This document shows, piece by piece, positions 1 to 10,936 of a stretch of DNA of 26,521 bases. The notes under the pieces were generated by a model that ran no database searches, had not been told where the DNA came from, and worked only from the letters and a program-made list of their open reading frames with translations. The stretch lies in assembly GCA_000969725.1 (NCBI GenBank), contig JXSR01S033847.1, one strand, 5' to 3'. This stretch comes from Ophiothrix spiculata. Taxonomy: Eukaryota; Echinodermata; Ophiuroidea; Amphilepidida; Ophiotrichidae. The position numbers and the translations under genes are program-made. Positions within the stretch are counted from its first letter, which is position 1. Each line of letters opens with the position of its first letter.

Positions 1-1472
1 TTGTTAGACGAGGGTTAAGGTCCATACCATGCAGACATATTTCAAGGTTTGATAAACAAACTACCAAGAATAATTGTTTTCAATCAAAAACTACATAAAT
101 ATAAGTGTCGTTATGAATAATTATATAAACACGATTTACATCAATAACCCCAAGTCATGTTTCCTGAAGTTCAAAATAAGTTCACATTAAATTGCGGCCA
201 TTTTTAAAATTAGTCATAATCGCTAAGAATGTGTGCTGAACGAAAATAAGCTGTGTAGTACAATGTGAGTAAATGTGTCACTGAATGTTTACTTGACACA
301 ATTACAAAAATACTATACGGAAATGACATAAGATATCAGTAAATATACTTTGATCACGGAGAATGTGAGCGGAAGCAAGATTCATCATGCTGTGTTTTAC
401 TGGCCATACATCATGAAATGTGAAAGAATTTGTCACTTTATTCTGGTTGTAACACAGTTTTGACGTAAGTATATGCATGGTAAGTTGGATGCAAATAGAA
501 GATTTTGATCTCTTTAGCATCGGTGTTCCCCTGTCAAGAATTACGATCGCAACTGCGATGGAGTGCAAACATGAATGACAAAACGTTCACCTCGTGACAG
601 GAGTTTTTACCTCTGTTAAAGTTTTGTCAAGATTACTTTAAGAGTTAAAATCTATTCAAAGGCTATATTTTATACAGTTACTGTATTCAAATATTCAAGA
701 CTCTTTTGATTATTCAAAATTCAAAATCTAATGATATGGTTTATCACTCAATTTTTGCCGAGAATGTCAACATATTTCTATGTAGAATATTAAATGCATA
801 TGATTTTAGCTCACCCCTTTATAACATACGTCATTCGAGTTTTGAGCAAGGCGGTTGAACCTCTGGGTAAGTCACTCGTTAAGATCAAAGCCGATCACCA
901 TGATCATTGTGATCTGACACAACCGCGCATTCCATCGAACTTAAATAAGATAAGGAGATAAATATGGTTCAAAATAGATTGAACATGCTAAAGTTGGACC
1001 TCTGATTTGTAGATATTCCATTATTCTCTAGGTATGGTCATTTGAGGTGGATTAAATGGTTTTATCATAGGATAGATATTAATGTTTGTACATTGCAACT
1101 TATTTAAACGATATGGAAAATCCGTCATTTCAATTGCCGACACCGACTGAAAGTGTGTTTTTTCTTCTTCTTTTTTTTCTCTTCAAGCGCCTCGTTTTAA
1201 GGCATTGTTGTTTCATCTTGTATCTTCGTTGATCATTTCAAAAAAAAATTCTTGTGGCCATATCGTATTGTCTATACCACGATGCGTGTATGCATTTTAT
1301 CAGAATCAGAAATACTGCCTTGTCATCGAAATTAGAATGAGGAGCTTCAGGTTTAAAATTGCTAATCATATTATATATATTTTCCTGATTTCAACTTAAA
1401 GAATCTTTTTGATTTTCTTACAAATTAATATACAACAATTCCTAAAGCTGATACCATGCCCTTTCACTAATA
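1..1472. other. AT-rich sequence with no recognised feature
   Basis: I see no gene, RNA gene or mobile-element end here. Reading frames are short (88 codons at most, reverse strand 302-568) and resemble no family I know. A pyrimidine-rich tract lies near 1156-1190. It may be intergenic or intronic sequence; nothing in it distinguishes these. Confidence 0.6.
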
Positions 1473-1920
1473 TACAGTATGCTATCCTTGGGAAGAAAAC
1501 ACTTTCCTAGACAGAGGCACAATTATTACAATTTGATAACATAAATGCTTAGGAAATAACAGCAAAGAAATAAGAATACTTATCGCACCCCTACACATTT
1601 GTGATTGTCAAAATATCATCTTTCATTTTTAATTCAAAAACGACATAATTTAGTTCTTCAACATTTAAAAAGTATCTATATGTCAGGAAAACACGATAGA
1701 ACATGAATGTTTGTGCCTCGAGTTTCATATTGATAAAAGGTAAAATGTTCTACAAACAACTTAATTCAGATGTTCGAAGACCGTGTAACGATAATGAGAA
1801 TTGAAAATGTCAGCAGACACGTTTTGTAGAATATATAAAAAAAGTCATGGTTGTGAGTCTTGTTTTGATTTTCTATTTCCAAGAGTTCTTTTTTAGCTGT
1901 ATGTTTTGGTGGTTAAAGAA
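1473..1920 (+). repeat. Diverged duplicate R1a (pair of 6243-6745)
   Basis: This stretch aligns in the same order and orientation with 6243-6745. Shared landmarks include CCTTGGGA, AGACAGAGGCA, ATGTCAGGAAAACAC, TTCTACAAACA and a TTTTAGCT near the end. Many substitutions and indels separate the two, so this duplication is clearly older than the A/B segment pair. The order R1a then R1b matches 6243-6745 then 7058-7914, so R1a and R1b were probably one unit. Confidence 0.75.
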
Positions 1921-2641
1921 ATATTAATAACATTTGTTTAACTTCTAATGGAAGAAGTACATTATTGTAAAAATAAACAGCAAATAAACTACCAACAACT
2001 GCAATCCGCTCGTAGAAGAAGTACACTATTATTATTATTCCATTTAGATTTTAAAACAGTATGTACAACAATATAGTAATTATATATAATGTCTACAAGA
2101 TTCCGAATAGAAAAGCTTTTATCACGAAAGAGGGATGGGTTCCAAAGATGATGGCGACAATCTTTATGACGACCGAAAACCGACAAGTGGGACTCAAAAC
2201 TACCCCAAAATTTTTCCACCGCAAGCTGCCAAGCAAAGGTTTCACAAGTGCAGTTCTAATAAATTGGCTTTAATTTTTATCCTAACTAATGTTGTTCAAA
2301 ATAAAACGACAAAAAATCCTCGACTTACCCCAAAAATTAACGTAATGCTGTATCTAAACATTATTTCGAGTATTTATATTGTAAGATTCTGCTGTCTACG
2401 CCATTAGTTGTGGATCTTTGGATGTGTTTAGGGTCTGGATGATGATGCAGCAAAAACGAAATGAATTCGCTTGCTATGTAGAACGCACAAACAGAAATAT
2501 TTCAGGAAAAACCATTTCACTTTGTTATCAAAATCATGACAATAGGTTATGGTAAGAAGAAAATGCTCCAAATGATAACCTACCGAAAGTAAATCATAAC
2601 CTTTTACAGTGATCTTAGGTCAATTTATTAATAGTGTGTAT
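1921..2641. other. Unrecognised sequence between the two halves of R1
   Basis: No gene or element end is visible. Overlapping forward frames of 70 and 90 codons (2061-2273, 2135-2407) are not related to any family I recognise and have no counterpart in the later copies. A short repeated phrase, AGAAGAAGTACA-like, occurs near 1950 and 2014. Confidence 0.5.
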
Positions 2642-3801
2642 GTTTGTGTCAGATTGTTCATTTTGGTACACGGTCAATAAAATGTACTTTTGCCATGCTT
2701 TTTTATATCATATGTGACCTTCCAGCTCTCATGAGCAGTAAATGCCAGAAACTTCATTTTGCGCTACAGGTGAATATACATGTCAAGGTCGTAATTTGCC
2801 GAAATTGATTTTTTGACAGATTCACAATCTTAGTGCTTACTACAAAATACCAGCAAAGTTTCATTTCAAAAAAATGATAGGAAATGTGAAATAAATCTGC
2901 ATATATTCTTAAGACGATCAACAGAAAATATAGGGCTTACTGATCTTTGAACGTGTTTATCTCAGTTATACGTTTTACTCCCTGACAACCTTTGACGGTC
3001 CATAACTTGACTTCTGGAAATCGTACGAAGTTTATTAAAGTGTAATTTAATCCTTAAAGCATGGTCTTTGCAAATAATTAAAAAAGTGAAAATGACAAGA
3101 GCTTGCATTTACTGCTGTTTTGAGCTGGATGGTCACATATGTTCGCCTACTTGTTCATGCCATTTGATCAATAAACTGCCCACGTCCAAATAAAATGCTG
3201 CATTTTACACTTTACTATTATAATAACGCAACATGATAAGAACCAAACAACCCTTGAAGAAATGAACAATAACATAAAATGTACGAATTATGAATTCTAT
3301 TGCTTTTCAAATGGGCATCAATAAAAAATGTCCATACTCATTCATGTGACAAAACTACTTTCGACAACTGATTCTATTGCCTTTTGTGCTGCCCTTAGAC
3401 ATTTTATTCCAAATCAAATGTATTCTATGTGTGCAAAGTGATATCAAATTACCGTAACAGAAACCAATATCTTATGTACTATACCTACGGCGATATCGAC
3501 GAAAATGCGCCCCAGGAAATTTACAAAAGGAACGCCATGTAGAAAATCATCTTTACTGCGATATAAATGTCTTACATATCAGTATTTAGAAGCCATAAGC
3601 AAGATGTAGATAAAAACTATATAATGCAAGAAACGAAAAAGCAAGCGGCATATTTATCAATGGAACAGGAACAGCGTAAAAGGAAATCAAATAAGATGTT
3701 ACAAATGATGATAGAAATAAAAGCTTGTTTAAAAAATGTTTATGCGTTAGGTAAATGCCTTTTGCTCTTTGAAATGTATACCGAAGTATACAATATATAA
3801 T
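2642..3801 (+). repeat. Diverged duplicate R1b, third copy of the start of segments A and B
   Basis: Excluding the inserted element at 2713-3137, this region aligns with 7058-7914 and 17950-18982. Landmarks are TTCATGCCA..TGATCAATAAACT, GTGCAAAGTGATATCAA, AGAAACCAATATCTTATG and AAAGGAAATCAA. It is far more diverged than A and B are from each other and its frames are broken, so it serves as an outgroup copy. It retains a stretch of about 26 bp (3518-3543, containing TTTACAAAAGGAAC) that B also keeps and A has lost. Confidence 0.8.
2713..3137. mobile_element. 425-bp non-autonomous TIR element (MITE) inside R1
   Basis: The ends are inverted repeats of about 38 bp. The left arm begins TGTGACCTTCCAGCTC and contains GAGCAGTAAATGC; the reverse complement of the right arm begins TGTGACCATCCAGCTC and contains CAGCAGTAAATGC. 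TA flanks both ends (2711-2712 and 3138-3139), as expected for a TA target-site duplication, though the wider CATATG symmetry blurs the exact edge. The homologous sites in A (about 7137) and B lack it. No transposase frame is present. Tc1/mariner-type mobilisation is an inference from TA only. Confidence 0.72.
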
Positions 3802-3899
3802 TAGTCACACAGCTAAAAACATTGTTTGAATACGAGCAAAAATTAGTCGATACGTTAGCAAAAAGGGAAATAATCGATTTTGGATTAATATTTAATTAA
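3802..3899. other. Short unrecognised spacer
   Basis: AT-rich spacer between the end of R1 homology and the following repeat-like block; nothing recognised. Confidence 0.4.
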
Positions 3900-4560
3900 A
3901 GGTTGGGATTAAAGCTTTCCTCTTGAGGTTAAACTTTTGCTCTTGGCCAGATTCAATTGTTTACTCTTTAAAAGAGTGATTATTTCAATCCCAATGTTGA
4001 TTGAAATTACCCCCAAGTCGACTAGTGCTCTTTGTGCGCCGCGTTGATTAACCCTAGTTCTACGAAGGGGGTGTTGTATCAACCCCCCTACCGAAATTTT
4101 CTCTGCCACTAAAAATTCCTGTGACTTGGTATACCTCTAAGTTCATCCTTTCCGCTTATTCTAGCGAAAAATTTCGACCCTACCACCTTCAGTGACCGTT
4201 CAAAGATCGAAGGTCAATTTTTGTTTTAGAAAATTTTGATTTTTGCCTATATTTTCCGTACAAATGCCGATTTTTCATATTTTGGTAATTATGACGTCAC
4301 AGGGACGTCATACATTAACGGATGACCTTGATTTTGGTATCAATGAAAAGAGAGGATTGATACATATCCATTGGTACCACATACGGGAGTCAGGGGGGAC
4401 TCGCTATAAAAAATAGGGGGGTTGCAACCCCCCCCCCCCTCCGTATAATATGTTTGTGAAAATCGCTCCGTATAACTAGCGTTAAGGTTTGGCAAGGATT
4501 TGAACAATTTCTTTACTTGTATGTAAGTGGAGGAAATTTGAGTTGAACGCAACGTTGCAG
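3900..4560. repeat. Repeat-like block with GC-rich palindromes
   Basis: Composition changes abruptly here. It contains an imperfect hairpin at 4066-4088 (GGGGG, TTG, CAA, CCCCC), a TGACGTCA palindrome at 4292-4299 followed by a second GACGTCA, and an exact 18-bp palindrome at 4416-4433 (G6 TTGCAA C6) running into a longer C tract. Such features are common in dispersed invertebrate transposons, but I found no matching pair of ends, so the limits are approximate and the class unknown. Reverse frames at 3909-4109 and 4340-4552 are probably products of the repeat rather than genes. Confidence 0.45.
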
Positions 4561-6242
4561 TCTGTCGTGCAGGTTATTGCCTGATGATAAACTGAAATTC
4601 AGAGTTTCCAATAATGTCTAAAAAGTGATTAATGTTTACCTCTAAATATGGGTATAAGCTCTGATGGTCCTATAGGTTTAGCAGGACTTCACTTTCTGCA
4701 AATTGAGAAATGTCAGTCTTTGTAAATATTATAGTCTCAAGCCTCACTTCCGGGCAATAGTTTTTATTATATACCCAATTAATAATGATAAATTTAACAA
4801 AGTTGATTGGCTAAAAATAATCACATGATTTAAAATAGCAATAACAAAAAAAGGGTTAAATAGTATTTTTGGAAGAAATATTTAGCACTTCAGGGCTCTA
4901 TTTCATTAAAGATTTAAGAGTATATTGGTCTGCAGATCTTTAACACTTAAGTGGTCAAGGGGGGGGGTACACATTTGTTTTTTGTGCGTCAGCTCAAAAA
5001 CGCGAAGTAATTTGTCATCGCCCTTCTATGTAATTGTCTAACTTTACCATACCCTTCGCTTGGTGGCAAAAAAATTCAAATCGACCTTTCCATGCTAATT
5101 TGCATAAATTAGTATTTTCATAATATTCAAAAATGAGCCAAATTTTATTGACAAATTCCATTGGGAAGTGAGTTTTTGGCGGGAAAATTTTGACGCGACA
5201 CGGAAAAATTTGTTTTGGCCGCCATTTTGAAACGGTTTGTCCGATGTTCATTTTTTTTCTTTGTATTAGTTCTTTTGAAGTACTTTATCTGTGACCAGAG
5301 TTTCAACGTAAAATTCCTTTGTTCCATTTCCTGAAGCAACTTTGGCTAATAAATGTTTGGTTATTATTAGTTGATGTAATTCCCATTCCCATTCTTGTTA
5401 AGATTTTTTTTAAATAGAAAAGTTCCTATCTTTATTAATAATGTTCTTAACTTTATATCTTATCTTATATTGACTATAATAGGTTAAAGATCAATTACTC
5501 GTAACTTTATTTACATAGGACCAAAGGCACAAATATTTAAAAAAAATGAATAAATTAGCCTTAAATTGGGAAATTTTATCACTTGAACATGTTAGAATTT
5601 TTTTGTTCTGAAGCAACTTTAGAGAATTTTATTTAGGAATATTCCTTAAATAAATTTAGCTTTATGAAATAAAGCGCTGAAAATAGTCTGTAGTGCTGAC
5701 AACATTTACTTTATACACGAAGCAACTTTCACGCATCAAATTACGCACGCATCAACCATCTCTTGTGCGCAATTACCTACGCACGCATTGCTTGTCAGCA
5801 TTACGTGATTGCATTTTTAGAGATATTTTGATTAATTTTTGGCACATAAAAATTACCTAAAACGCAAATTTATTAATGCGGTATATAAAACAAAATTTAT
5901 ATTGACATTTTCAGATCTCAGTGATCTTCAAGTCAGTAGGTAATGTATTTGTATACTATTGCCCTCATGAGCAGTCAATATTGGTATAATAGTGCTTTCT
6001 TTATAATATTTCTAGACCTTATAGTCAAATTCATTTACATATGTACGAATATTTAAATGTGTCTAAACATTTATCAATTAGAGTGAAACTTGATTTAGGT
6101 CTGAAAGAAAATTGTTGTTGAATGTTGTTTCTACAAAAGGCAATTTGCTCATCGTTTTGAAGGTAAACAAGGTCTTTATTCTCTCTACAGACGATTTAGT
6201 AAACTAGTTTTGCAGTTTTGCAATAACCTGTCGGCAACAAAG
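4561..6242. other. AT-rich sequence with no gene recognised
   Basis: No coding region or element ends could be supported. It contains a poly-G tract near 4960 and three exact copies of GAAGCAACTTT (5333-5343, 5610-5620, 5719-5729). CACGCATC/ACGCACGCAT phrases cluster at 5730-5790. Two reverse frames of 64 and 78 codons at 5015-5339 overlap each other and resemble nothing known to me. Confidence 0.5.
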
Positions 6243-6745
6243 TAATAAATGCTAACCTTGGGAGGAACGCCTTCTGAGACAGAGGCAGAATTATTAAAAT
6301 TTGATTACGAGATAATATTAAAGAAGCAAGAATGCATGAAACACTCCTACACAGTTGTGTGCTTAGGTACAAATAATGTTTACAAATATCATCTTGTTTA
6401 GAATCAAAAACTACACAATCAATTTTTAAATGTCAATATCGGTAAGATTTTAAATAAATTGAACATATTCGAAACACTGTCTGGTATCTGTATGTCAGGA
6501 AAACACTTTGAGGCAGAACATCATTTATGTTCGTGTCTTCTCTTAGGAATTCTATTTTGAAAGCTCAATATTCTACAAACATTGCATTCTACAAATATTT
6601 GAAGACCATGTTAACCACGACAATTGAGCGGACACTTTTTGTAAAATATATGTAAAAAGTTGATAGGTGTGGGTTTGTGTTTTCAAAAGTTACTCTTATA
6701 CGGTTTGATATTTTTAAGATTTTCTCTTTTAGCTTTATGATGTGA
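6243..6745 (+). repeat. Diverged duplicate R2a (pair of 1473-1920)
   Basis: Aligns collinearly with 1473-1920. It lies just upstream of segment A but is not found upstream of segment B, so the A/B duplication did not include it (or B has lost it). Confidence 0.75.
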
Positions 6746-6914
6746 TGTATCAATCACAAACAAAACAATACTGAAAAAGTGTAGCCCCTTTTGTCCCATT
6801 CTAATATAATAAGAACAAAACAGATTTGAGTGCGTCGCAAAAAGTTTCGCACTTTAATTCATATTCTTCACTAAACATCTTCAACGCAACGCAAAAATGT
6901 TGTTCGAGTCTTGC

Positions 6915-6940
6915 CAACTCGGCGTTGCAACTCGGCGTTG
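6915..6940 (+). repeat. Two exact 13-bp tandem copies at the left edge of segment A
   Basis: CAACTCGGCGTTG occurs at 6915-6927 and again at 6928-6940. Homology with segment B begins within a few bases to the right (about 6942). The sequence is GC-richer than its surroundings. Confidence 0.85.
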
Positions 6941-6970
6941 CGTCTACTTTCCTCCCTATTATCCCCGTTT

Positions 6971-6990
6971 ATATATACCCGGGTATATAT
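6971..6990. repeat. Perfect 20-bp palindrome present only in copy A
   Basis: ATATATACCCGGGTATATAT is its own reverse complement. Copy B lacks it: B reads straight from TTATCCCC to ACACACGG (around 17880), so A has about 24 extra bases here. It lies about 30 bp inside the left edge of the duplication. Confidence 0.9.
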
Positions 6991-8870
6991 ACACACGGAT
7001 CTTCCACTTTTGTCATTCCTAATAATGTCTATGACCAAAGAAAGTTAGTTTGAAAAGGTTTCTGTTTGTGCCAGGATAGATTTGTGTATTATTTGGGACA
7101 TGGTCAATGCACTGTTTCGTTGTTATTTCTTTACACCATGATTTTCCTTGCTTTGTGTTCATGCCACGTGATCAATAAACTACCCAAGTCAAAATAACAT
7201 GTCGCATCTTGGAACATTACCCATCATGATAAGAATCAACATAAACAACATTAAAACACAGAGAAATGAACAACAAAAACAAAACTGTACAAAATATGAA
7301 TTTTATTCTTTGCTTTCGAAATGTGCACCCAAACAGAAATTGATGATACTCTTTCATGAGACAAAATACATTCGACAACTGATTTTATCGCCTCTTGTGT
7401 TGCCCTTCGACATTTTGGTTCAATATCTAATGTATTCTTATGTGGGCAAAGTGATATCAAGTTACCGTGACAGAAACCAATATCTTATGAACTAGATATA
7501 CGGTGATATTGATGAAAATACGCCCGAGAAAATCATCTTTGTACTGCGAAAAATGTCTTTATATATCAGTATTTACAAAATGTAACCACAAGCAAGGTGC
7601 AGATAACTGTACAATACAAGAAAAGAAAAAAAGCAAGTAGTAGATTTATCAATGGAAACATATGTCAATAAATTGCAGTAAACAAGGTAAACGAAATCAA
7701 TAAAAGGAAATCAAATAAGATGTTACTAATGGTGATATAAAAATAAAAGCAATTCAGCAATATATTGGCATAATGGAACCTTATCAACCAGCATTCTAAC
7801 TTGCTTAACGCAAAGAACAAAATACCCATAAATGGTAAATGTCGTTTTTGCTCATTGAAACGTAGTTGATTTTGCTACTATACATTCACAAGTAAAGTTT
7901 ACAATAAATAATGTAAAATTTATAAAATGGGTCTTTAGTTTTATAATTTTAGACTTTTCATGGATCCAATGATTTATTAAAAAACAGCAACTTGAAAGTA
8001 ATTTCCAAAATGTCTTCGAATCCAAACATAAAGAAATCAGTAGGTTTGGTAACCAAATGGTATTTTAGAACATAATAATTATGCTGAAGACTTATTAACA
8101 TCTAAAAATTCGTTAAGCACATTACTTATTTTCTTAATTTTGTTACCTTGTTTCCATCATATAAGGTGACTGTAGAGTATTACTACTGCCTGGATATTGC
8201 TATGAAACAAATTGAAACTAATCGACAGTCTTTGGACTCCGATAAAGCTCTCTTTTTATGTTATTTTCATTGTTTTTAAACAGGTCCAGTAAACAAACAT
8301 AAAGCGAATGTTTAAGAAATAACTCACCAGCTGCTCCTTCTCTACCTGTTGCGCTATCAATGAATCTTTTTAAATAAAAATTAGTGCAAGGGATGTATAT
8401 AAATAATGAAGTAATTGGGATCAAAGTTACTTGCATTTTATTTTCAATTAACAGAATATAAACCGATACCCTATATCGCCTATACCCATCCTTTTGTTGG
8501 ACGAAAGTTAAACTTAGAATGTATAATCCTTTCAACAAGTGGCACTAGTTTAAGTTTCACTGCACTCTTAGAAGGCCGGGATCAAATATACGAGTAGTTT
8601 TCCGGATCATTTTATTTTGATCCTTTAAGGGTCACTTTTGATCCAATCCAACGTAGATCGTTTTGATCCTTTTTCGGATCAATATATACAAATGGATCAA
8701 ATTCACCAGGATCATTTTTGATCTGGTTTTAGGATCATTTTATTTTGATCCTTTTTGATTACAATATCAAAGGTTTGATCAGTATTTCTGGATTACTTTG
8801 ATACGGAAAGGATGAGCTCATATTTGATACCGCGTTTGGATCTAACGTGATCTTTTTGTCTCATATTTGA

Positions 8871-9070
8871 GTACACCCCATATCCACAACATATAGCCGT
8901 GAATGTATACAATGGTATAAATACGATGATTTCACCACATGTGACAACGGCCTCCCGTGGCCGAGTGATAAGAGCGATGGTCTCGTAATTATGTTGTACG
9001 TGCGGTGTGGGTTCAAACCCTGCTAGGGTCACTTCGGTGAGATATTTTTAGGCAGATCTTTTTATAAGAA
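8871..9070 (+). mobile_element. Nested 200-bp insertion with a tRNA-like core
   Basis: ATATTTGA occurs directly on both sides (8863-8870 and 9071-9078). Removing the segment plus one copy restores CATATTTGATCC, which matches the element's own 3' end at 9192-9200. The insertion has no terminal inverted repeats and contains pol III-like boxes, so a tRNA-derived SINE is the likeliest explanation. The tRNA-like part starts about 80 bp in, which is unusual for a SINE head, so a composite or processed origin is possible. Confidence 0.7.
8951..9024 (+). ncRNA. tRNA-derived sequence with A and B boxes, not a working tRNA
   Basis: An A-box-like TGGCCGAGTGA lies at 8958-8968 and a good B box, GGTTCAAACC, at 9010-9019. 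The T arm folds with two wobble pairs. The acceptor arms (8951-8957 against the bases after 9024) pair poorly, so this is a tRNA relic or SINE promoter rather than a functional tRNA. A T5 run at 9045-9049 could stop pol III. Confidence 0.65.
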
Positions 9071-10924
9071 ATATTTGATCCTTTTTTTCGGATCAAGCAT
9101 TATGATCCTGTTTTTGGATCACTTTGATCCTTAAAGGGTAAGCTCATATTCGATACCGTGTAGGGATCAAAAATGATCCTTTTCGACTCATATTTGATCC
9201 TGGCTTTCTACAGTAAGAGTGTGGAAGTGTTTTATGTATCAATTCTAAATAATTCTTCTTTATTCAATTAAAAAGGCAATCATATTTGAAGGGCTTAACC
9301 AGCGTATTCTTAATTCAACAGAGAGGGGGAGTTAAAAATACACAAGAGACTCAACAATAAGATTGCAAACACTTTTTTAAGATGATAATCAAACAAGTTA
9401 GTAAAAACATCTTTGATCTCAAGTATCACCTTACCTGTCGGTTCAAAGCGCACAAGAACAGAAACGTTTTATTTTAGAAATAAAGTGAAGAAGAACAGAA
9501 CCAATTAAATAATTTGTTATCATCTGACTGATCTGTATTAGAAGTAGATGATTCCCAAGGTTGAAGTTGGAAGAATATCCTTCCAAAGAAAAATGCTTTC
9601 AATAGAAGGAAATCTGATATAAAATAGAATTTATCAAATACATGTAAACCCTACAGCAAACCTGTAAGCCTAAAGAAAAAATAGAAAGGAATTTTGCCTA
9701 ACAATTGAGCATTCTCGTTGTGCCTATTGAAATTCCTTTCATGAATATGCATTTAAAAAAAAAAGATTTTCATGCATCACTTATTCATAACTGAGAAAAA
9801 GAACTGGAAACTGTCGTTGTAAGAGAAGCAAAGAAAAATGTCTTTCAGTCCCTTAAGGGAAAAACTATAGTTATGACACATAAATGAAAAATTATCAACG
9901 GAAAGCTCAAGGGCAAAATATCTGAAAGGGTAGAAGCGAGTATTTTAACAAAACGCATATATTTGTCATTGTTCTCAACTTCTCTTAATCTGTAATAGGT
10001 GTACCTTTATGCATTAGTTAAAGTGATAACATATAACTCAATGATATAGCAAGGATGTCAGAATAGGACATATGGAAATGAGTTTGTAACAAAATGTGAA
10101 GATGTGGAGCAATTATTCATGAGCCACTTTTCATCATCAAGGTCACTTCTGTCAAAATCGAGTTTTTAGCTTAAAGAATCCTTAACTAGTACATGTATGT
10201 TACAATCACCATACCATTCTTTCAAACTTGCTTGCAATTTCGAGAAGAGTAAGAAAAATGTGTCATTTTATTACTGTCAGGGAACCGACTGTAATTACAA
10301 TGTTCACCATTATCAGGATTTTTAAAATGCTGAAAAGCTTGCAATTCATTGGATTGAATTACCTTCAATTATATGACACCAAACATGCTTTAATATGCCC
10401 GACTACAGAACTACATTTTTAAAGAGAAATATTTAATAACATGTGACAAATCCACCTTTCATTTTGTCCCAACTAAAAAAAAAACATGATCATATGAGCC
10501 TAGTAACTGATTTTTGTTTTAAATTTTGCAACGATATTTTCTGGTACCAAGTAATGACACAAGAAAAGAAAAAAGTATTTAAGAGTCTACCTCAAACAAT
10601 TCATTGCATGGTAAAGTGGCTGATATCCATGTTGCATGAAATAATCGTCGCTTGATTTCGTTAAAACCAATTTTTCCAATCATTGCCGAACACAAAGAAT
10701 GTCATGATAATGGAGCAAATAATGTTCTGAATTTAGCTTGTCCAGTTTAGTTGACCTGCTTACGTAAACCTTGTTTTTCTGCTGCAAAACCCCCATTAAA
10801 TGTCTGTATTACGTTATTTCAGGTAACAATCATCTGCCTTGATTTCTGTGAATGGCTTACTCAGATGTTTAATTGTTTATATAAACCTTTAATGAAGAAT
10901 AAATCTTAAATGACGTGAGGTACT

Positions 10925-10936
10925 CACTTTAAAGTG
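10925..10936. repeat. 12-bp palindrome in a well-conserved part of A/B
   Basis: CACTTTAAAGTG is exact in both copies (10925-10936 and 22501-22512). It is flanked by imperfect direct repeats of the form CTTAAATGA.GT.AG.TAC. No function can be assigned. Confidence 0.6.

Larger units (their letters stand above)
8563..9221. mobile_element. 659-bp GATC-rich TIR element, 2-bp TG target duplication
   Basis: The ends are CACTCTTA...GGATCAAATAT on the left and its near-complement ATATTTGATCC...TAAGAGTG on the right. TG flanks both sides (8561-8562 and 9222-9223), and copy B holds the empty site with a single TG (19632-19633), so the limits are well fixed. By eye I count 24 GATC tetramers, mostly as GGATCA or TGATCC; about 2-3 would be expected by chance. 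A 23-bp string is repeated at 8604-8626 and 8732-8754, and about 70 bp near 8802-8870 is repeated at about 9132-9198. A CACT terminus, 2-bp duplication and dense subterminal repeats recall CACTA/EnSpm-type elements, but no transposase is present and the family is uncertain. Confidence 0.88.

Noticed and set aside
7199..7495. 98-codon forward frame (and its twin at 18087-18383) as a gene
   Set aside because: The pair differs by about 11 replacements and 2 silent changes, the R1 counterpart is broken, and no motif is recognisable; the shared open frame follows from recent duplication.
8951..9024. Functional tRNA gene
   Set aside because: A and B boxes are present but the acceptor stem does not pair, and the segment lies within a mobile insertion.
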